Below, one piece after another: positions 26,149-34,514 of a stretch of 64,000 bases of DNA. The stretch is from Prevotella sp. (lineage in GTDB: Bacteria; Bacteroidota; Bacteroidia; Bacteroidales; Bacteroidaceae), in assembly GCA_017478025.1 (NCBI GenBank), contig JAFVGZ010000017.1:44329-108328 (forward strand), in the 5' to 3' direction. The position numbers and the translations under genes were made by a program. Positions within the stretch are counted from its first letter, which is position 1; the number at the start of each line of letters is the position of its first letter. The notes below the pieces were generated by a model. It saw only the letters and a list, made by a program, of their open reading frames with translations, searched no databases and was not told where the DNA came from.

Positions 26149-27246
26149 ATGCTGAAATACCTCATCACCCTTCCCCTCCTCATGCTTGCCGTCACTGTCA
26201 GCGGCAGTCCTACGGACTATGTCATCGGCGGTGTTGCTGCCGATACCATCGTCGCGCGCGCTAAGCCAGATGTCGTCATCCCGCGTGATACAACGTACAT
26301 GGACAGCACTGCAGACACGGAAAGCGCCGACATAGCACCAGCCATCGCAGCCCCAGCTATGGTCGCCACGGATTCTGACGCCCCATCTTTCCCACGCGGA
26401 GCATGGGACCTCAGCCTGCAGCCACGCCCACATCAGGTGGCAATCTTCTGCGGTGCAGAGCTGAACTACGCCGACCGCAACTTCCTGCGCCTCTATGACG
26501 TGCTCCTCAATCTCACCCCGGGAGCCAAATGGCACATCGGCAATGACCTGATGCTGGCAGGACAGATACACGTACCCGTCGCCAACTACGGCTATGGCGA
26601 GCGCATGAGCATGGTACGCCTCAACATGACGGTGCTATCCAAACAAGTCCACTTCACCAATACACGCCAGCACTTCAAGTTCTCCGCAGGTCTGTTCAAC
26701 CGCGAGCGCATGGGTGCCGACATCAAGTGGATGTGGCCCGTCAACAGCTGGCTGCTCTTCATGGCACAGGCAGGCGTGACAGGACACTGGGCGCTGGGCT
26801 TTGACTTCAAGGGCAATCACGAGGAGACCTTCGGCAAGGACTGGCTGTTCACAGGCATAGCAGGCGCTAAGTTCTATCTGGAGAAATGGGAGACGGAGTT
26901 CGTCCTCTCCGGTGGACGCTACCTGAACAAGAAGATGGGAGCCCAGCTGGAGATCATGCGCCACTTCACCTACTGCACGGTGGGCATCTACGGCCAGATA
27001 CACCAGAAAGACCCGTCCAACACCTACAGCAACCACACGGAGGCCGGAGGCTTCAAAGTCGTCATGATGATACCGCCATACAAGCGCAGCAAGCGCAAGG
27101 TGGCATTCAGACCGGCATCCAATTTCCGCCTGACATACAATGCTCAGAGCGACGGCATATCAATGAAGATGTATGACACCGACCCAGAAGACAACGAGCG
27201 TCAGTATCCTATAGACGTCAACTGGGGCGCAATGCGTAAGAAATAA
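26149..27246 (+). CDS. YjbH-like outer-membrane protein, C-terminal-type half
   Basis: A 365-residue protein with a signal peptide (MLKYLITLPLLMLAVTVSG), a Pro/Ala-rich linker (IAPAIAAPAMVATDSDAP) and a beta-barrel-like domain. That domain resembles the second half of YjbH-family exopolysaccharide proteins: GAKWHIGNDLMLAGQIHVPVANYG, FNRERMGADIKWMWP and EFVLSGGRYLNKKMGAQLE. The domain assignment rests on similarity I recall rather than a search. It starts 3 bp after a terminator and ends 2 bp before the second YjbH gene, so the two are one unit. Confidence 0.65.
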   Translation: MLKYLITLPLLMLAVTVSGSPTDYVIGGVAADTIVARAKPDVVIPRDTTYMDSTADTESADIAPAIAAPAMVATDSDAPSFPRGAWDLSLQPRPHQVAIFCGAELNYADRNFLRLYDVLLNLTPGAKWHIGNDLMLAGQIHVPVANYGYGERMSMVRLNMTVLSKQVHFTNTRQHFKFSAGLFNRERMGADIKWMWPVNSWLLFMAQAGVTGHWALGFDFKGNHEETFGKDWLFTGIAGAKFYLEKWETEFVLSGGRYLNKKMGAQLEIMRHFTYCTVGIYGQIHQKDPSNTYSNHTEAGGFKVVMMIPPYKRSKRKVAFRPASNFRLTYNAQSDGISMKMYDTDPEDNERQYPIDVNWGAMRKK

Positions 27247-27248
27247 CC

Positions 27249-27989
27249 ATGCGCAGACACCTTATTATATATATAGCATTGCTCCTGCTGAGCATCCCCG
27301 TGATGGCACAGCAGCATGTGGGCATGGCAGGCATGATACACGTGCCGACGGCTGAGCTGGACTCTGCCGGCGTGGCGCGCGTGGGAGCACAGTACGTGCC
27401 CAAGGCGATGATCCCCGACAGAATGACCTGTGACGGAGAGAAATTCAATTCGCTCACCAACTATCTCAGCATCACTCCCTTCTCATGGATAGAGATAGGC
27501 TATGGCTACACACTGTGGAAACTCCATAGGAACAAGGACGTCACCCAGCCCACCGGCTTCTACGCCAAAGACCGTTACTTCTCCGTTGCCATACGCCCGC
27601 TGAAGGAAGGGCGCTACTGGCCCGCTGTCGCCATAGGCGGCAACGACGTGTGGGGCAGCAGCGACAGTGGCGCATCAGGCAGTAAGTATTACCAAAACTT
27701 CTACCTGGCACTCACCAAGCATTTCGAAATGAAGCGCAATAGACTGGGAGTACACGTGGCATACCGTAAGTGGACGCGTGACTACAACCACAAATGGGAG
27801 GGCGTGGTAGGCGGCGTGACATTCAATCCTGCCTTCTACCGCCCACTGCGTGTGATGGCCGAATGGGACGGCACAGAGGTGAACATAGGCGCTGACTGCC
27901 GGCTGTTCAAATACTTCCTGGTGCAGACGGCGCTCGTGAACTTCAAGTATTTCACTGGCGGACTATGCCTTTACATCGACCTCTTCTGA
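27249..27989 (+). CDS. YjbH-like protein, N-terminal-type half
   Basis: A 246-residue protein with signal peptide ending at PVMAQ. The mature sequence starts QHVGMAGMIHVPTAELDSAGVARVGA, the YjbH N-terminal pattern (G-x-x-G-x-I-x-x-P-T/S-A-E). ISITPF-type and IAIGGNDVW-type motifs of the family follow. In E. coli YjbH is a single long outer-membrane protein linked to exopolysaccharide production. Here the two halves appear as separate adjacent genes in reversed order. The gap to the previous gene is only 2 bp. Confidence 0.75.
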   Translation: MRRHLIIYIALLLLSIPVMAQQHVGMAGMIHVPTAELDSAGVARVGAQYVPKAMIPDRMTCDGEKFNSLTNYLSITPFSWIEIGYGYTLWKLHRNKDVTQPTGFYAKDRYFSVAIRPLKEGRYWPAVAIGGNDVWGSSDSGASGSKYYQNFYLALTKHFEMKRNRLGVHVAYRKWTRDYNHKWEGVVGGVTFNPAFYRPLRVMAEWDGTEVNIGADCRLFKYFLVQTALVNFKYFTGGLCLYIDLF

Positions 27990-28047
27990 CGGGAAAATCC
28001 ACCGTCAGACAACCCGAAAAACTGACCCAAAAACTGCCAATCGTGGT

Positions 28048-28205
28048 CTGCCATTTTGTCAGCATAACTATTACGTTCTAATAGTAGGTCTTTTACCGCC
28101 TAATAGTAGGTCTTTTACACGGTAATAGCAGGTCTTTTACCGCCTAAAAGACCTACTATTGCAACACACTGATAGTCAGCATGTTTCGGGCTGACAAATT
28201 GTCAG
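28048..28205 (+). repeat. 158-bp element A with 22-bp-period array and near-palindromic ends
   Basis: The left end is CTGCCATTTTGTCAG (28048-28062) and the right end CTGACAAATTGTCAG (28191-28205). Inside, TAATAGTAGGTCTTTTAC-type units start at 28079, 28101 and 28123. At 28145 a fourth unit is inverted (TAAAAGACCTACTATT), forming a 16-bp-arm hairpin with unit three. A second copy of identical length and layout, reversed, is at 47461-47618. It lies 59 bp after the YjbH gene. Confidence 0.88.
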
Positions 28206-28230
28206 TCCCCTAAATTGGACATTAAACACA

Positions 28231-28674
28231 ATGAAGACCATTCTACGACAATACCCCCTCACCATCCTGCTTGCTCTGGCGATATGGGTGGTGTGCCTCA
28301 TACCCGTGCCCGAGACACCGCTAAACGAAATCTCGTTCATCGACAAATGGACGCACTTCGTCATGTATGCCGTGCAGACACTGGTGCTACTCTATGAGTA
28401 CAGGAGGGCCAGCGGAAGCAGCAGTGCCAAGGCTGACGGCATGGGCACCAAGGCTGACGGCATGGGCACCAAGGCTGAAGGCACCGCCGCAGGCAACAAA
28501 AAAAGCAACAGCAACAGCGCGTGGCTGTTACTGTTGCCTATATCTCAGGGATGCCTGGTAGAGTTAGCCCAGGCCTATCTCACCACCTGCCGCTCCGGCG
28601 ATTGGTTTGATGCACTTTGCAACACCCTCGGCGTGCTTATCGGAGCGGGAATAGGGAAATTGATAATTAAATAA
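28231..28674 (+). CDS. VanZ-like membrane protein with a repeat-expanded loop
   Basis: A 147-residue protein with about four membrane segments. The VanZ-type features are IPVPETPLNEISFIDKWTHF with a conserved K-W-x-H-F and CLVELAQAYLTTCRSGDWFD with E-x-x-Q and R-x-x-D-x-x-D. VanZ-like proteins sit in the inner membrane and can affect glycopeptide or cell-wall phenotypes, but most are uncharacterised. Between the second and third helices, residues about 62-88 contain two and a half copies of KADGMGT, encoded by a 21-bp tandem repeat (28429-28490). This loop is longer than usual and is probably tolerated because it is extramembrane. Confidence 0.85.
   Translation: MKTILRQYPLTILLALAIWVVCLIPVPETPLNEISFIDKWTHFVMYAVQTLVLLYEYRRASGSSSAKADGMGTKADGMGTKAEGTAAGNKKSNSNSAWLLLLPISQGCLVELAQAYLTTCRSGDWFDALCNTLGVLIGAGIGKLIIK
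28429..28490 (+). repeat. 21-bp in-frame minisatellite in the VanZ-like gene
   Basis: The unit AAGGCTGACGGCATGGGCAC begins at 28429, 28450 and 28471, encoding KADGMGT repeats. Confidence 0.9.
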
Positions 28675-28887
28675 TTCGGCTTTTGCCCCTGCAGGGCGCA
28701 CTAACGAAAGTAGAATTAATTAATCGCAGTCGCATTACAAATCCGCCTGAGCAGGAGGCTAACAGCGAGCTGCCACATAGAGGGGACGTGGGCGTCCTCG
28801 CCCGCGTAAAATAATGTTCGACCTCTTTTAATTCTCAACTCTCAATTCTCAACTCTCAATTCTCAACTCTCAATTCTCAATTCGTCA
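28675..28887. repeat. Repeat-filled intergenic spacer
   Basis: It contains the palindrome GCCCCTGCAGGGC (28685-28697), an inverted GGACGTGGGCGTCC-type block near 28783-28805, and a tandem array of CAATTCTCAACTCT words (28829-28880) ending at the GH35 stop codon. No gene is seen. Confidence 0.6.
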
Positions 28888-31050
28888 TTACTTTGCCCCC
28901 GGCGCGGCATCGTTAGCCTGTGACGCTGCTGGTGCAGCAGATGGTTTCGCTGGTGTGCGGACGGCCTTCATCACTTTTGGCATACGGTCCTTGCGCAGCA
29001 TATCGTTGACTGGTGCTGCAACACCGCGGATGACGGGATACTTCGCCTTGGCACCCTTTGCCGATGGTGCCGCCTCCGCTGTGGGGCCTACGATGTCAAG
29101 CACCACAATCTCGTTCTTACCTTTCTTCAGCCAGCAGCCCGGCAGATAGAGTGTCTGCTGCGGTCCTACTTCCCAGAAGCGGCCCAGGCAGTGACCATTG
29201 ACCCACACAAGGCCCTTGCCCCACGATGACATATCGAGGTAAGTGTCACCAATCTTCTTCACATTGAAGGAAGAGCGGTAGTAGGCGGGGCATTGTTTCT
29301 GTGCCTGCGATAATATCGCAGGCTCTCGGTCAGGCTCGCTGACAGCCTCCTTGACGGCAGGCTGAGCAGCGGCAGTAGGCACGGGGATAGCGCTCATGTC
29401 GCTGAGCAGGGTGTCAAGGGCAGCGCCTTCAACGATGGGGAACAGGCACACCTCCCAATCCTTTAGGTTGTATGTCAGCTCGTCTTTGCCGCTCGTTGTG
29501 GCAAGTGTCACGCTGCCGGTGATGCCCTTCGGGTCGTTGATGAGCTTGCTATAGTTTATGCGTCCCATCGCCTCGACAAAGATATCGAGCGTAGCACCCT
29601 CCTTGACATCGCGCTCCAGACGCAGCGCGCTGCCGCCATTGTCGCGGCGATACAGGCGTCCGGCCTCCTCGCCGTCTATGTATATGATGCCATAGTCACA
29701 CAGGTTGCTGATGCTGAGCACCGCACCGGCCTTCACTGCGGGCAGCGTGGTGGTGTACATTATGCTGCCATAGCCCTGGTCAAACAGCTCCATCGGCTGT
29801 ATGTCGCGGCATTTGCGGGCCTCGGGCACATTGCCGGCCCTGAGCAGCGGCATCATCTCGGTAAAGGTGATGGCAGGCAGCGTGATGACAGGTATCGCCT
29901 TGGGCACGGCGGGAAGCTTCACATCGCTGTATTGCTGCAAGAGGTTGCGCAGCTCATAATACTTCGGCGTTGCGGCGCCCTGCTCGTTGATAGGCGCGTC
30001 ATAGTCGTATGACGTACAGTCGGGCGCAAACCCTTTGTTGTTTGCTCCGGCCCACTGTGCGAACGAGGTGCCGCCGTGGGTCATGTAGAGCGAGAAGGAT
30101 ATGTCGTTGTCCAGCATCGTCTTGATGCCTTTGACCATTGCCGTCGAGGGGCGTGTCTGGTGCTCCGTGCCCCAGCCGTCAAACCAGCCGCTCCAGTATT
30201 CGGAGCACATCATGGGGCTCTCAGGGCGCAGCTCCTTCAGGCGCGTGAACTGTTTCAGCACGTCGGCATTGGTGCCGAAGTTCATAGTCCACAGCAGGTC
30301 GGGCAGCGCATTGAGCTCAAAGTTGGTGGACCAGTCACACTGGAACAGCAGCACTTTGTCAAATCCCACCTTTCTTAATATATCACGCACGTGAGAGACG
30401 TAGGGCTTATTCTGTCCGTATGAGCCGTATTCGTTCTCCACCTGTACCATGACAATCGGTCCGCCCTTGTCGGCTGTCAGCGGTGCAAGCTGCTCGCCCA
30501 CCTTCTCCTCGAAGCGCTTCACACGCTCAATGAAGTACGGGTCTTCCTCGCGCAGCTTGATGTCGCGCTTCTTCAGCAGCCACCACGGCAGTCCGCCCAT
30601 CTCCCACTCGGCGCAGACATACGGCCCGGGGCGCACGATGACCTTCATGCCGTGCTTCTGACAGAGGCGCACGAAGGCAGCGATGTCGTTCTGTCCGCTG
30701 AAATCGAAGACGCCCTCCTGCTGCTCGTGGATATTCCAGAACACATACATGCAGACGGCATTCATGCCCAGGGCCTTGCACATCTTGATGCGATGCTCCC
30801 AATAGGGGCGTGGGATGCGGGGATAATGCAGCTCTGCGGCGCGTATGCCCTTGGCAACGCTCATCTGCTCGGCTGTCAGTTCCGGCAGGCTTGACACCTC
30901 CTTGCTGAGCGGAGCAGCGGTGCTTTCGGTCTCCATAGTAACGGGGCTGGAGGTGCCGCCCATAGCCGTTGTAGCAACTAAAAGGAGGACAGGGAGAAGG
31001 TGCCTGCGATGACATCGCAGACCAATAGACGAAAGGACTTTAGTTATCAT
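28888..31050 (-). CDS. GH35 beta-galactosidase, secreted
   Basis: The enzyme should remove terminal beta-galactose from glycans outside the cytoplasm. The 720-residue protein has an N-terminal export signal (LLPVLLLVATTAMGG) and a GH35 TIM barrel from about residue 65 (MCKALGMNAVCMYVFWNIHE). The acid/base Glu is in VQVENEYGSYG (about 205) and the nucleophile Glu in MCSEYWSGWFDGW (about 285). Galactose-binding-like beta domains follow (SSWGKGLVWVNGHCLGRFW). The last 70 residues are Ala/Pro/Lys-rich. The genes 31121 and 32381 lie upstream on the same strand, but no regulator is close. Confidence 0.93.
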   Translation of the reverse strand: MITKVLSSIGLRCHRRHLLPVLLLVATTAMGGTSSPVTMETESTAAPLSKEVSSLPELTAEQMSVAKGIRAAELHYPRIPRPYWEHRIKMCKALGMNAVCMYVFWNIHEQQEGVFDFSGQNDIAAFVRLCQKHGMKVIVRPGPYVCAEWEMGGLPWWLLKKRDIKLREEDPYFIERVKRFEEKVGEQLAPLTADKGGPIVMVQVENEYGSYGQNKPYVSHVRDILRKVGFDKVLLFQCDWSTNFELNALPDLLWTMNFGTNADVLKQFTRLKELRPESPMMCSEYWSGWFDGWGTEHQTRPSTAMVKGIKTMLDNDISFSLYMTHGGTSFAQWAGANNKGFAPDCTSYDYDAPINEQGAATPKYYELRNLLQQYSDVKLPAVPKAIPVITLPAITFTEMMPLLRAGNVPEARKCRDIQPMELFDQGYGSIMYTTTLPAVKAGAVLSISNLCDYGIIYIDGEEAGRLYRRDNGGSALRLERDVKEGATLDIFVEAMGRINYSKLINDPKGITGSVTLATTSGKDELTYNLKDWEVCLFPIVEGAALDTLLSDMSAIPVPTAAAQPAVKEAVSEPDREPAILSQAQKQCPAYYRSSFNVKKIGDTYLDMSSWGKGLVWVNGHCLGRFWEVGPQQTLYLPGCWLKKGKNEIVVLDIVGPTAEAAPSAKGAKAKYPVIRGVAAPVNDMLRKDRMPKVMKAVRTPAKPSAAPAASQANDAAPGAK

Positions 31051-31087
31051 AATTTATTGGCTTGATTAGTTAATTCTTTATTATGGT

Positions 31088-31128
31088 CTCTCCCCCTTAG
31101 GGGGGAGCTGGAGGGGGGCTTTACTTCA
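31088..31128. repeat. CTCCCCCTTAGGGGGGAG-type dispersed repeat
   Basis: The block CTCCCCCTTAGGGGGGAG with GCTGGAGGGGGGC belongs to the same family as 48519-48590, 48826-48893 and 49122-49172. Here it is intergenic, between the secreted protein and the GH35 gene. Confidence 0.65.
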
Positions 31129-32332
31129 CCCTCACTTTTCCATCCTTGATATACATCTGCCCTGGCATTGGATTGGGACAAGGACGCCCAAGCAGGTCTG
31201 TAGCAGGGCGCAGGGAAGGAGCAGACGTGGCAGCATCATCGCTTACATTCACGATGCCTGTGGGGTCAATGCCGCCAAAGTCTAACGTCACGCTCTTCGC
31301 TCCAGCCACTTTTGGGGCTGGCAGGTACATCCTGTTCTGCGGTATGGTGACGCCAGCACCGACGTAATAGAAACCTGCCGCACCGTTCTTCACGCCCAAT
31401 GCTAAGGCATCGGCAGCGGCTGCGGAGGTATAGTTGACATTGCTTGTAGCGACAAAGGCATTGTCGCTCAGCATCAGCGTGCAAGCTTCGGCCTGCTCTT
31501 TCGTTGCAATAGGTATGCAGACGGGAGTAGTAACGTCCTTAGGAGCGCAGAGCAGCAGACCGAAATTGGCTGGCACAACGCCCATAGCCTTCGTCAGATG
31601 CAGCGCGCCACCGGCGTAACTGTCGGCATAGTATGCATTGCAGTCCGTGACATTCGTAAAGTCCAACGCAGACGTTGACGAGAATGCAGCGAAGCCGTAA
31701 GTGCCGATGGAAGTGGTGTTGGAAGATAAGCCGACTTGGATGCCGTTAAATTCAACACCACCATTGGAGCTATTTGAACTCTTTACTTGTTTATTATTTA
31801 CATACAAATCACTTCCATTATTCAAACTCCCATACAAGCGAACCGTCTTGACGTCATCCCAATCAGACAAGTCGAAACTTATCCAAGTATAATCGTCGCA
31901 TCTCTCATGGGACACATTCTTGTAATAATCAGCTGTAGTACTTGCCGTACCTTTCCAACCTACAATTAAAAAATAAATTCTATAATTATCTTTTTTTATA
32001 TACAAATTTATCCGTTTAATAGGAGTCTCAGTTGAGTAAATCTGAAAATAATTTGTATCGTACGAATTATTACCAGTATTACATGAACTTTCACGCCACA
32101 TATAATGAGTTTTAGCATCATTAGGGCTTCCCCCGACAAATCTATTATCTGATGACGTTAATGTTATCTGGTTAGGATCCGTAACATTCAAGAATGAAGA
32201 AGTAGCCGCTTCTGGTGAGACATAAGTAACTGTTGCAAACTCCGTCTTCTCCGTAAAGTTCACCTGCGCCATTGCTGGCATTATAGCACCAAGCAGTATG
32301 AATGTCAGCAGTACTGTTCTTATTGTTTTCAT
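31121..32332 (-). CDS. Secreted protein with C-terminal sorting-like tail
   Basis: The chosen start MKTIRTVLLTFILLGAIMPAMAQ gives a clean signal peptide; seven more residues lie upstream in frame. The 403-residue product has an Asn/Ser/Thr-rich N-terminal half (VYLYGSLNNGSD-like beta segments) resembling a carbohydrate- or adhesion-type beta sandwich. A second half has the Prevotella pattern GLLLCAPKDVTTPVCIPI and FYYVGAGVTIPQNRMYLPAP. The tail reads LLGRPCPNPMPGQMYIKDGKVRVK. It is therefore exported and probably anchored at the surface. No catalytic residues are recognised. Confidence 0.75.
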   Translation of the reverse strand: MKTIRTVLLTFILLGAIMPAMAQVNFTEKTEFATVTYVSPEAATSSFLNVTDPNQITLTSSDNRFVGGSPNDAKTHYMWRESSCNTGNNSYDTNYFQIYSTETPIKRINLYIKKDNYRIYFLIVGWKGTASTTADYYKNVSHERCDDYTWISFDLSDWDDVKTVRLYGSLNNGSDLYVNNKQVKSSNSSNGGVEFNGIQVGLSSNTTSIGTYGFAAFSSTSALDFTNVTDCNAYYADSYAGGALHLTKAMGVVPANFGLLLCAPKDVTTPVCIPIATKEQAEACTLMLSDNAFVATSNVNYTSAAAADALALGVKNGAAGFYYVGAGVTIPQNRMYLPAPKVAGAKSVTLDFGGIDPTGIVNVSDDAATSAPSLRPATDLLGRPCPNPMPGQMYIKDGKVRVK

Positions 32333-32380
32333 TGTGTATGTATGTTTTGTCATGTTAAATTCATTGGAAATACGGGGCTT

Positions 32381-34441
32381 TTACCACAGGTTCAGGCGCT
32401 TGTCCTCGGGCAGGTAGAGCTTGTCTGTCGGCTTTACTCCGAAGGCTTCATACCATGCCTTGATGTGTGGCAGGGCTCCCTTCACGCGCCATTCTCCCTG
32501 CGAATGCACGTCGGTCTTCAGGCGGGTGCGGCGCTCCTGGTCGGTGATATTCTGTGCCCACACGCCGGCATAGGCCACGAAGAAGCGCTGCTGGGGCGTG
32601 AGACCCATCTTCACGCTGTCCGTATCGCCCGCTGCACCGGCCTGCATCACGTTGCTGAAAGCCTGATAGCTCACCATCAGACCACCGTGGTCTGCCAGGT
32701 TTTCACCCAAGGTCAGCTTGCCGTTGGCATGCAAACCGGGCAGTATCTCTATGCCGTCAAAGAAGTCCGCATACTGGTTGCCAAGGGCCTTGAACTGCTC
32801 CACGTCGCTCGCCTGCCACCAATCGCGCATGTTGCCGTCCTTATCGTAATGGCTTCCCTGGTCGTCAAAGCCGTGAGTCATCTCATGACCTATCACAACA
32901 CCGATGGCACCATAGTTGAAGGCATCGTCAGCATCGTTGTCAAAGAACGGGTATTGCAGTATTCCGGCAGGGAAACAGATTTCGTTTGTCGTGGGATTAT
33001 AGTAGGCGTTGACGGTCTGCGGATACATGTGCCACTCGTCACGATCCACCGGTTTGCCTACGGTCTTGCTCAGTCGCAGCTGTATGCGGAACTTCGCCGC
33101 GTTGCGCATGTTCTCGTAATACGTCAGTTCGGGGTCTATGGTCAGGCCGCTGATGTCGTCCCACTTATCGGGATAGCCTATCTTGACATAGAATGTGCTC
33201 AGCTTCTCGTGTGCCACCTTCTTCGTCTCAGGCGTCATCCACTGCTGCGCGTCAATGCGCTGACCCAGTGCCGTCTGCAGGTTCTTCACCAACTGCTCCA
33301 TGCGTTCCTTGGCAGAAGCAGGGAAATACTTCGCTACGTATATGCGTCCCAGCGCCTGCCCCAGCACGCTCTGCACCTGGTCCGTGGCGGTACGCCAGCG
33401 CGGATGCTGCTCCTTACGGCCGCGGCGCACCTCGCCATTGAAGTGGAAATCCTCATCGCGCAGGTCATCACCCAGCAGCGTGGCGGCATCATTCAGCAGC
33501 TGCCACTCGAAGTAGTCACGCCATTGCTCTGCGGACAGCGACTGCAACAGGGCGTTAAGACCTTCAAGATACTCCGGCTGACCAACCACGATCTGCTCGA
33601 TATTGCTGCGTGAGACACCCACCGTCTGCATCAGATCGGCCAACAACAGCTGCGGATAACGCGCCTCAAAGTCGGTGAGCGACATCTTGTTGTAGTTGCG
33701 CTCCGTGTCGCGCAGCTCCACCGAAGTGCGTGAGAACTGTGCCATGCGCATCTCCGTGTCCATCACATGAAGCATCTTCTGCTCTGCCACCTCGCTGCTG
33801 AAGCCGGCAATGACAAACATCCGCACGATGTGGCGACGGTATTCCTCAAGCAGAGCGAGCGAGGCAGAGTCCGTGGAGACATAGAATTCCTTCTGCCTCA
33901 GCGTCAGTCCGCTCTGGTATATGTTCAGGATATTGTTGCGAGAGTCCTTCTCATCAGCGCCAAAGTACGTGCCATAGACATAGTCCGTACCGTAGGGCAC
34001 CTGCTGCAACACCCATTTCTGCACGTCAGACATGGTCTTTACGGCCTCCAGCTGCCTGAGATAAGGCTGTATCGGTGTCAGCCCATCGCTGTTGCGGCGA
34101 ACGGAGTCCATCGCGAGGAGGTACAGATCGCGCACCTTCTGCTCCACCGTTCCGTTGGCATAGCTGCCCTCAGTGAGCGTGGTGAGGATGTCATTTATCT
34201 GCTTGTTGACCGCCTCGCCTACCATGTCAAAGGCTCCATAGCGCGAATAAGCCGCTGGCAGGGGGTGGCTCTTCATCCATCCACCGCAGGCATACTGATA
34301 GAAATCATCGCCGGCGCGGGCTGAGAGATCCATGTTTTCTGCCTTTATGCCGGCGCTGAGCACCTGAGCCGAAGCAGGGATGGGGTTACTGAATGATGAT
34401 AGCATTATTGCAATAAATGATGAAATGAATAGTTTTTTCAT
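32381..34441 (-). CDS. M13-family zinc metallopeptidase (neprilysin-like)
   Basis: A 686-residue exported protease. The start MKKLFISSFIAIMLSSFSNP is chosen over one 16 residues upstream because it begins the signal peptide. Catalytic motifs are VIGHEMTHGFDDQG (zinc HExxH, about residue 520) and LGENLADHGGL (third zinc ligand Glu and neighbouring Asp, about 583). NAYYNPTTNEICFPAGILQ is the substrate-binding N-A-x-Y region. The N-terminal ARAGDDFYQYACGGW also matches the family. It should cut oligopeptides in the periplasm or outside. Length is normal. Confidence 0.95.
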   Translation of the reverse strand: MKKLFISSFIAIMLSSFSNPIPASAQVLSAGIKAENMDLSARAGDDFYQYACGGWMKSHPLPAAYSRYGAFDMVGEAVNKQINDILTTLTEGSYANGTVEQKVRDLYLLAMDSVRRNSDGLTPIQPYLRQLEAVKTMSDVQKWVLQQVPYGTDYVYGTYFGADEKDSRNNILNIYQSGLTLRQKEFYVSTDSASLALLEEYRRHIVRMFVIAGFSSEVAEQKMLHVMDTEMRMAQFSRTSVELRDTERNYNKMSLTDFEARYPQLLLADLMQTVGVSRSNIEQIVVGQPEYLEGLNALLQSLSAEQWRDYFEWQLLNDAATLLGDDLRDEDFHFNGEVRRGRKEQHPRWRTATDQVQSVLGQALGRIYVAKYFPASAKERMEQLVKNLQTALGQRIDAQQWMTPETKKVAHEKLSTFYVKIGYPDKWDDISGLTIDPELTYYENMRNAAKFRIQLRLSKTVGKPVDRDEWHMYPQTVNAYYNPTTNEICFPAGILQYPFFDNDADDAFNYGAIGVVIGHEMTHGFDDQGSHYDKDGNMRDWWQASDVEQFKALGNQYADFFDGIEILPGLHANGKLTLGENLADHGGLMVSYQAFSNVMQAGAAGDTDSVKMGLTPQQRFFVAYAGVWAQNITDQERRTRLKTDVHSQGEWRVKGALPHIKAWYEAFGVKPTDKLYLPEDKRLNLW

Positions 34442-34514
34442 GTGAAAAGGAGTGGTTGTAGTAATGGGTTTATTAAGTAACGGGCACAAAAAAAGCCGGC
34501 TCCATCCGTCTGTG

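Noticed and set aside
32342-33613. 423-codon open frame on the plus strand
   Set aside because: It lies fully antisense to the M13 peptidase, which has clear catalytic motifs; codon choice fits the minus strand.
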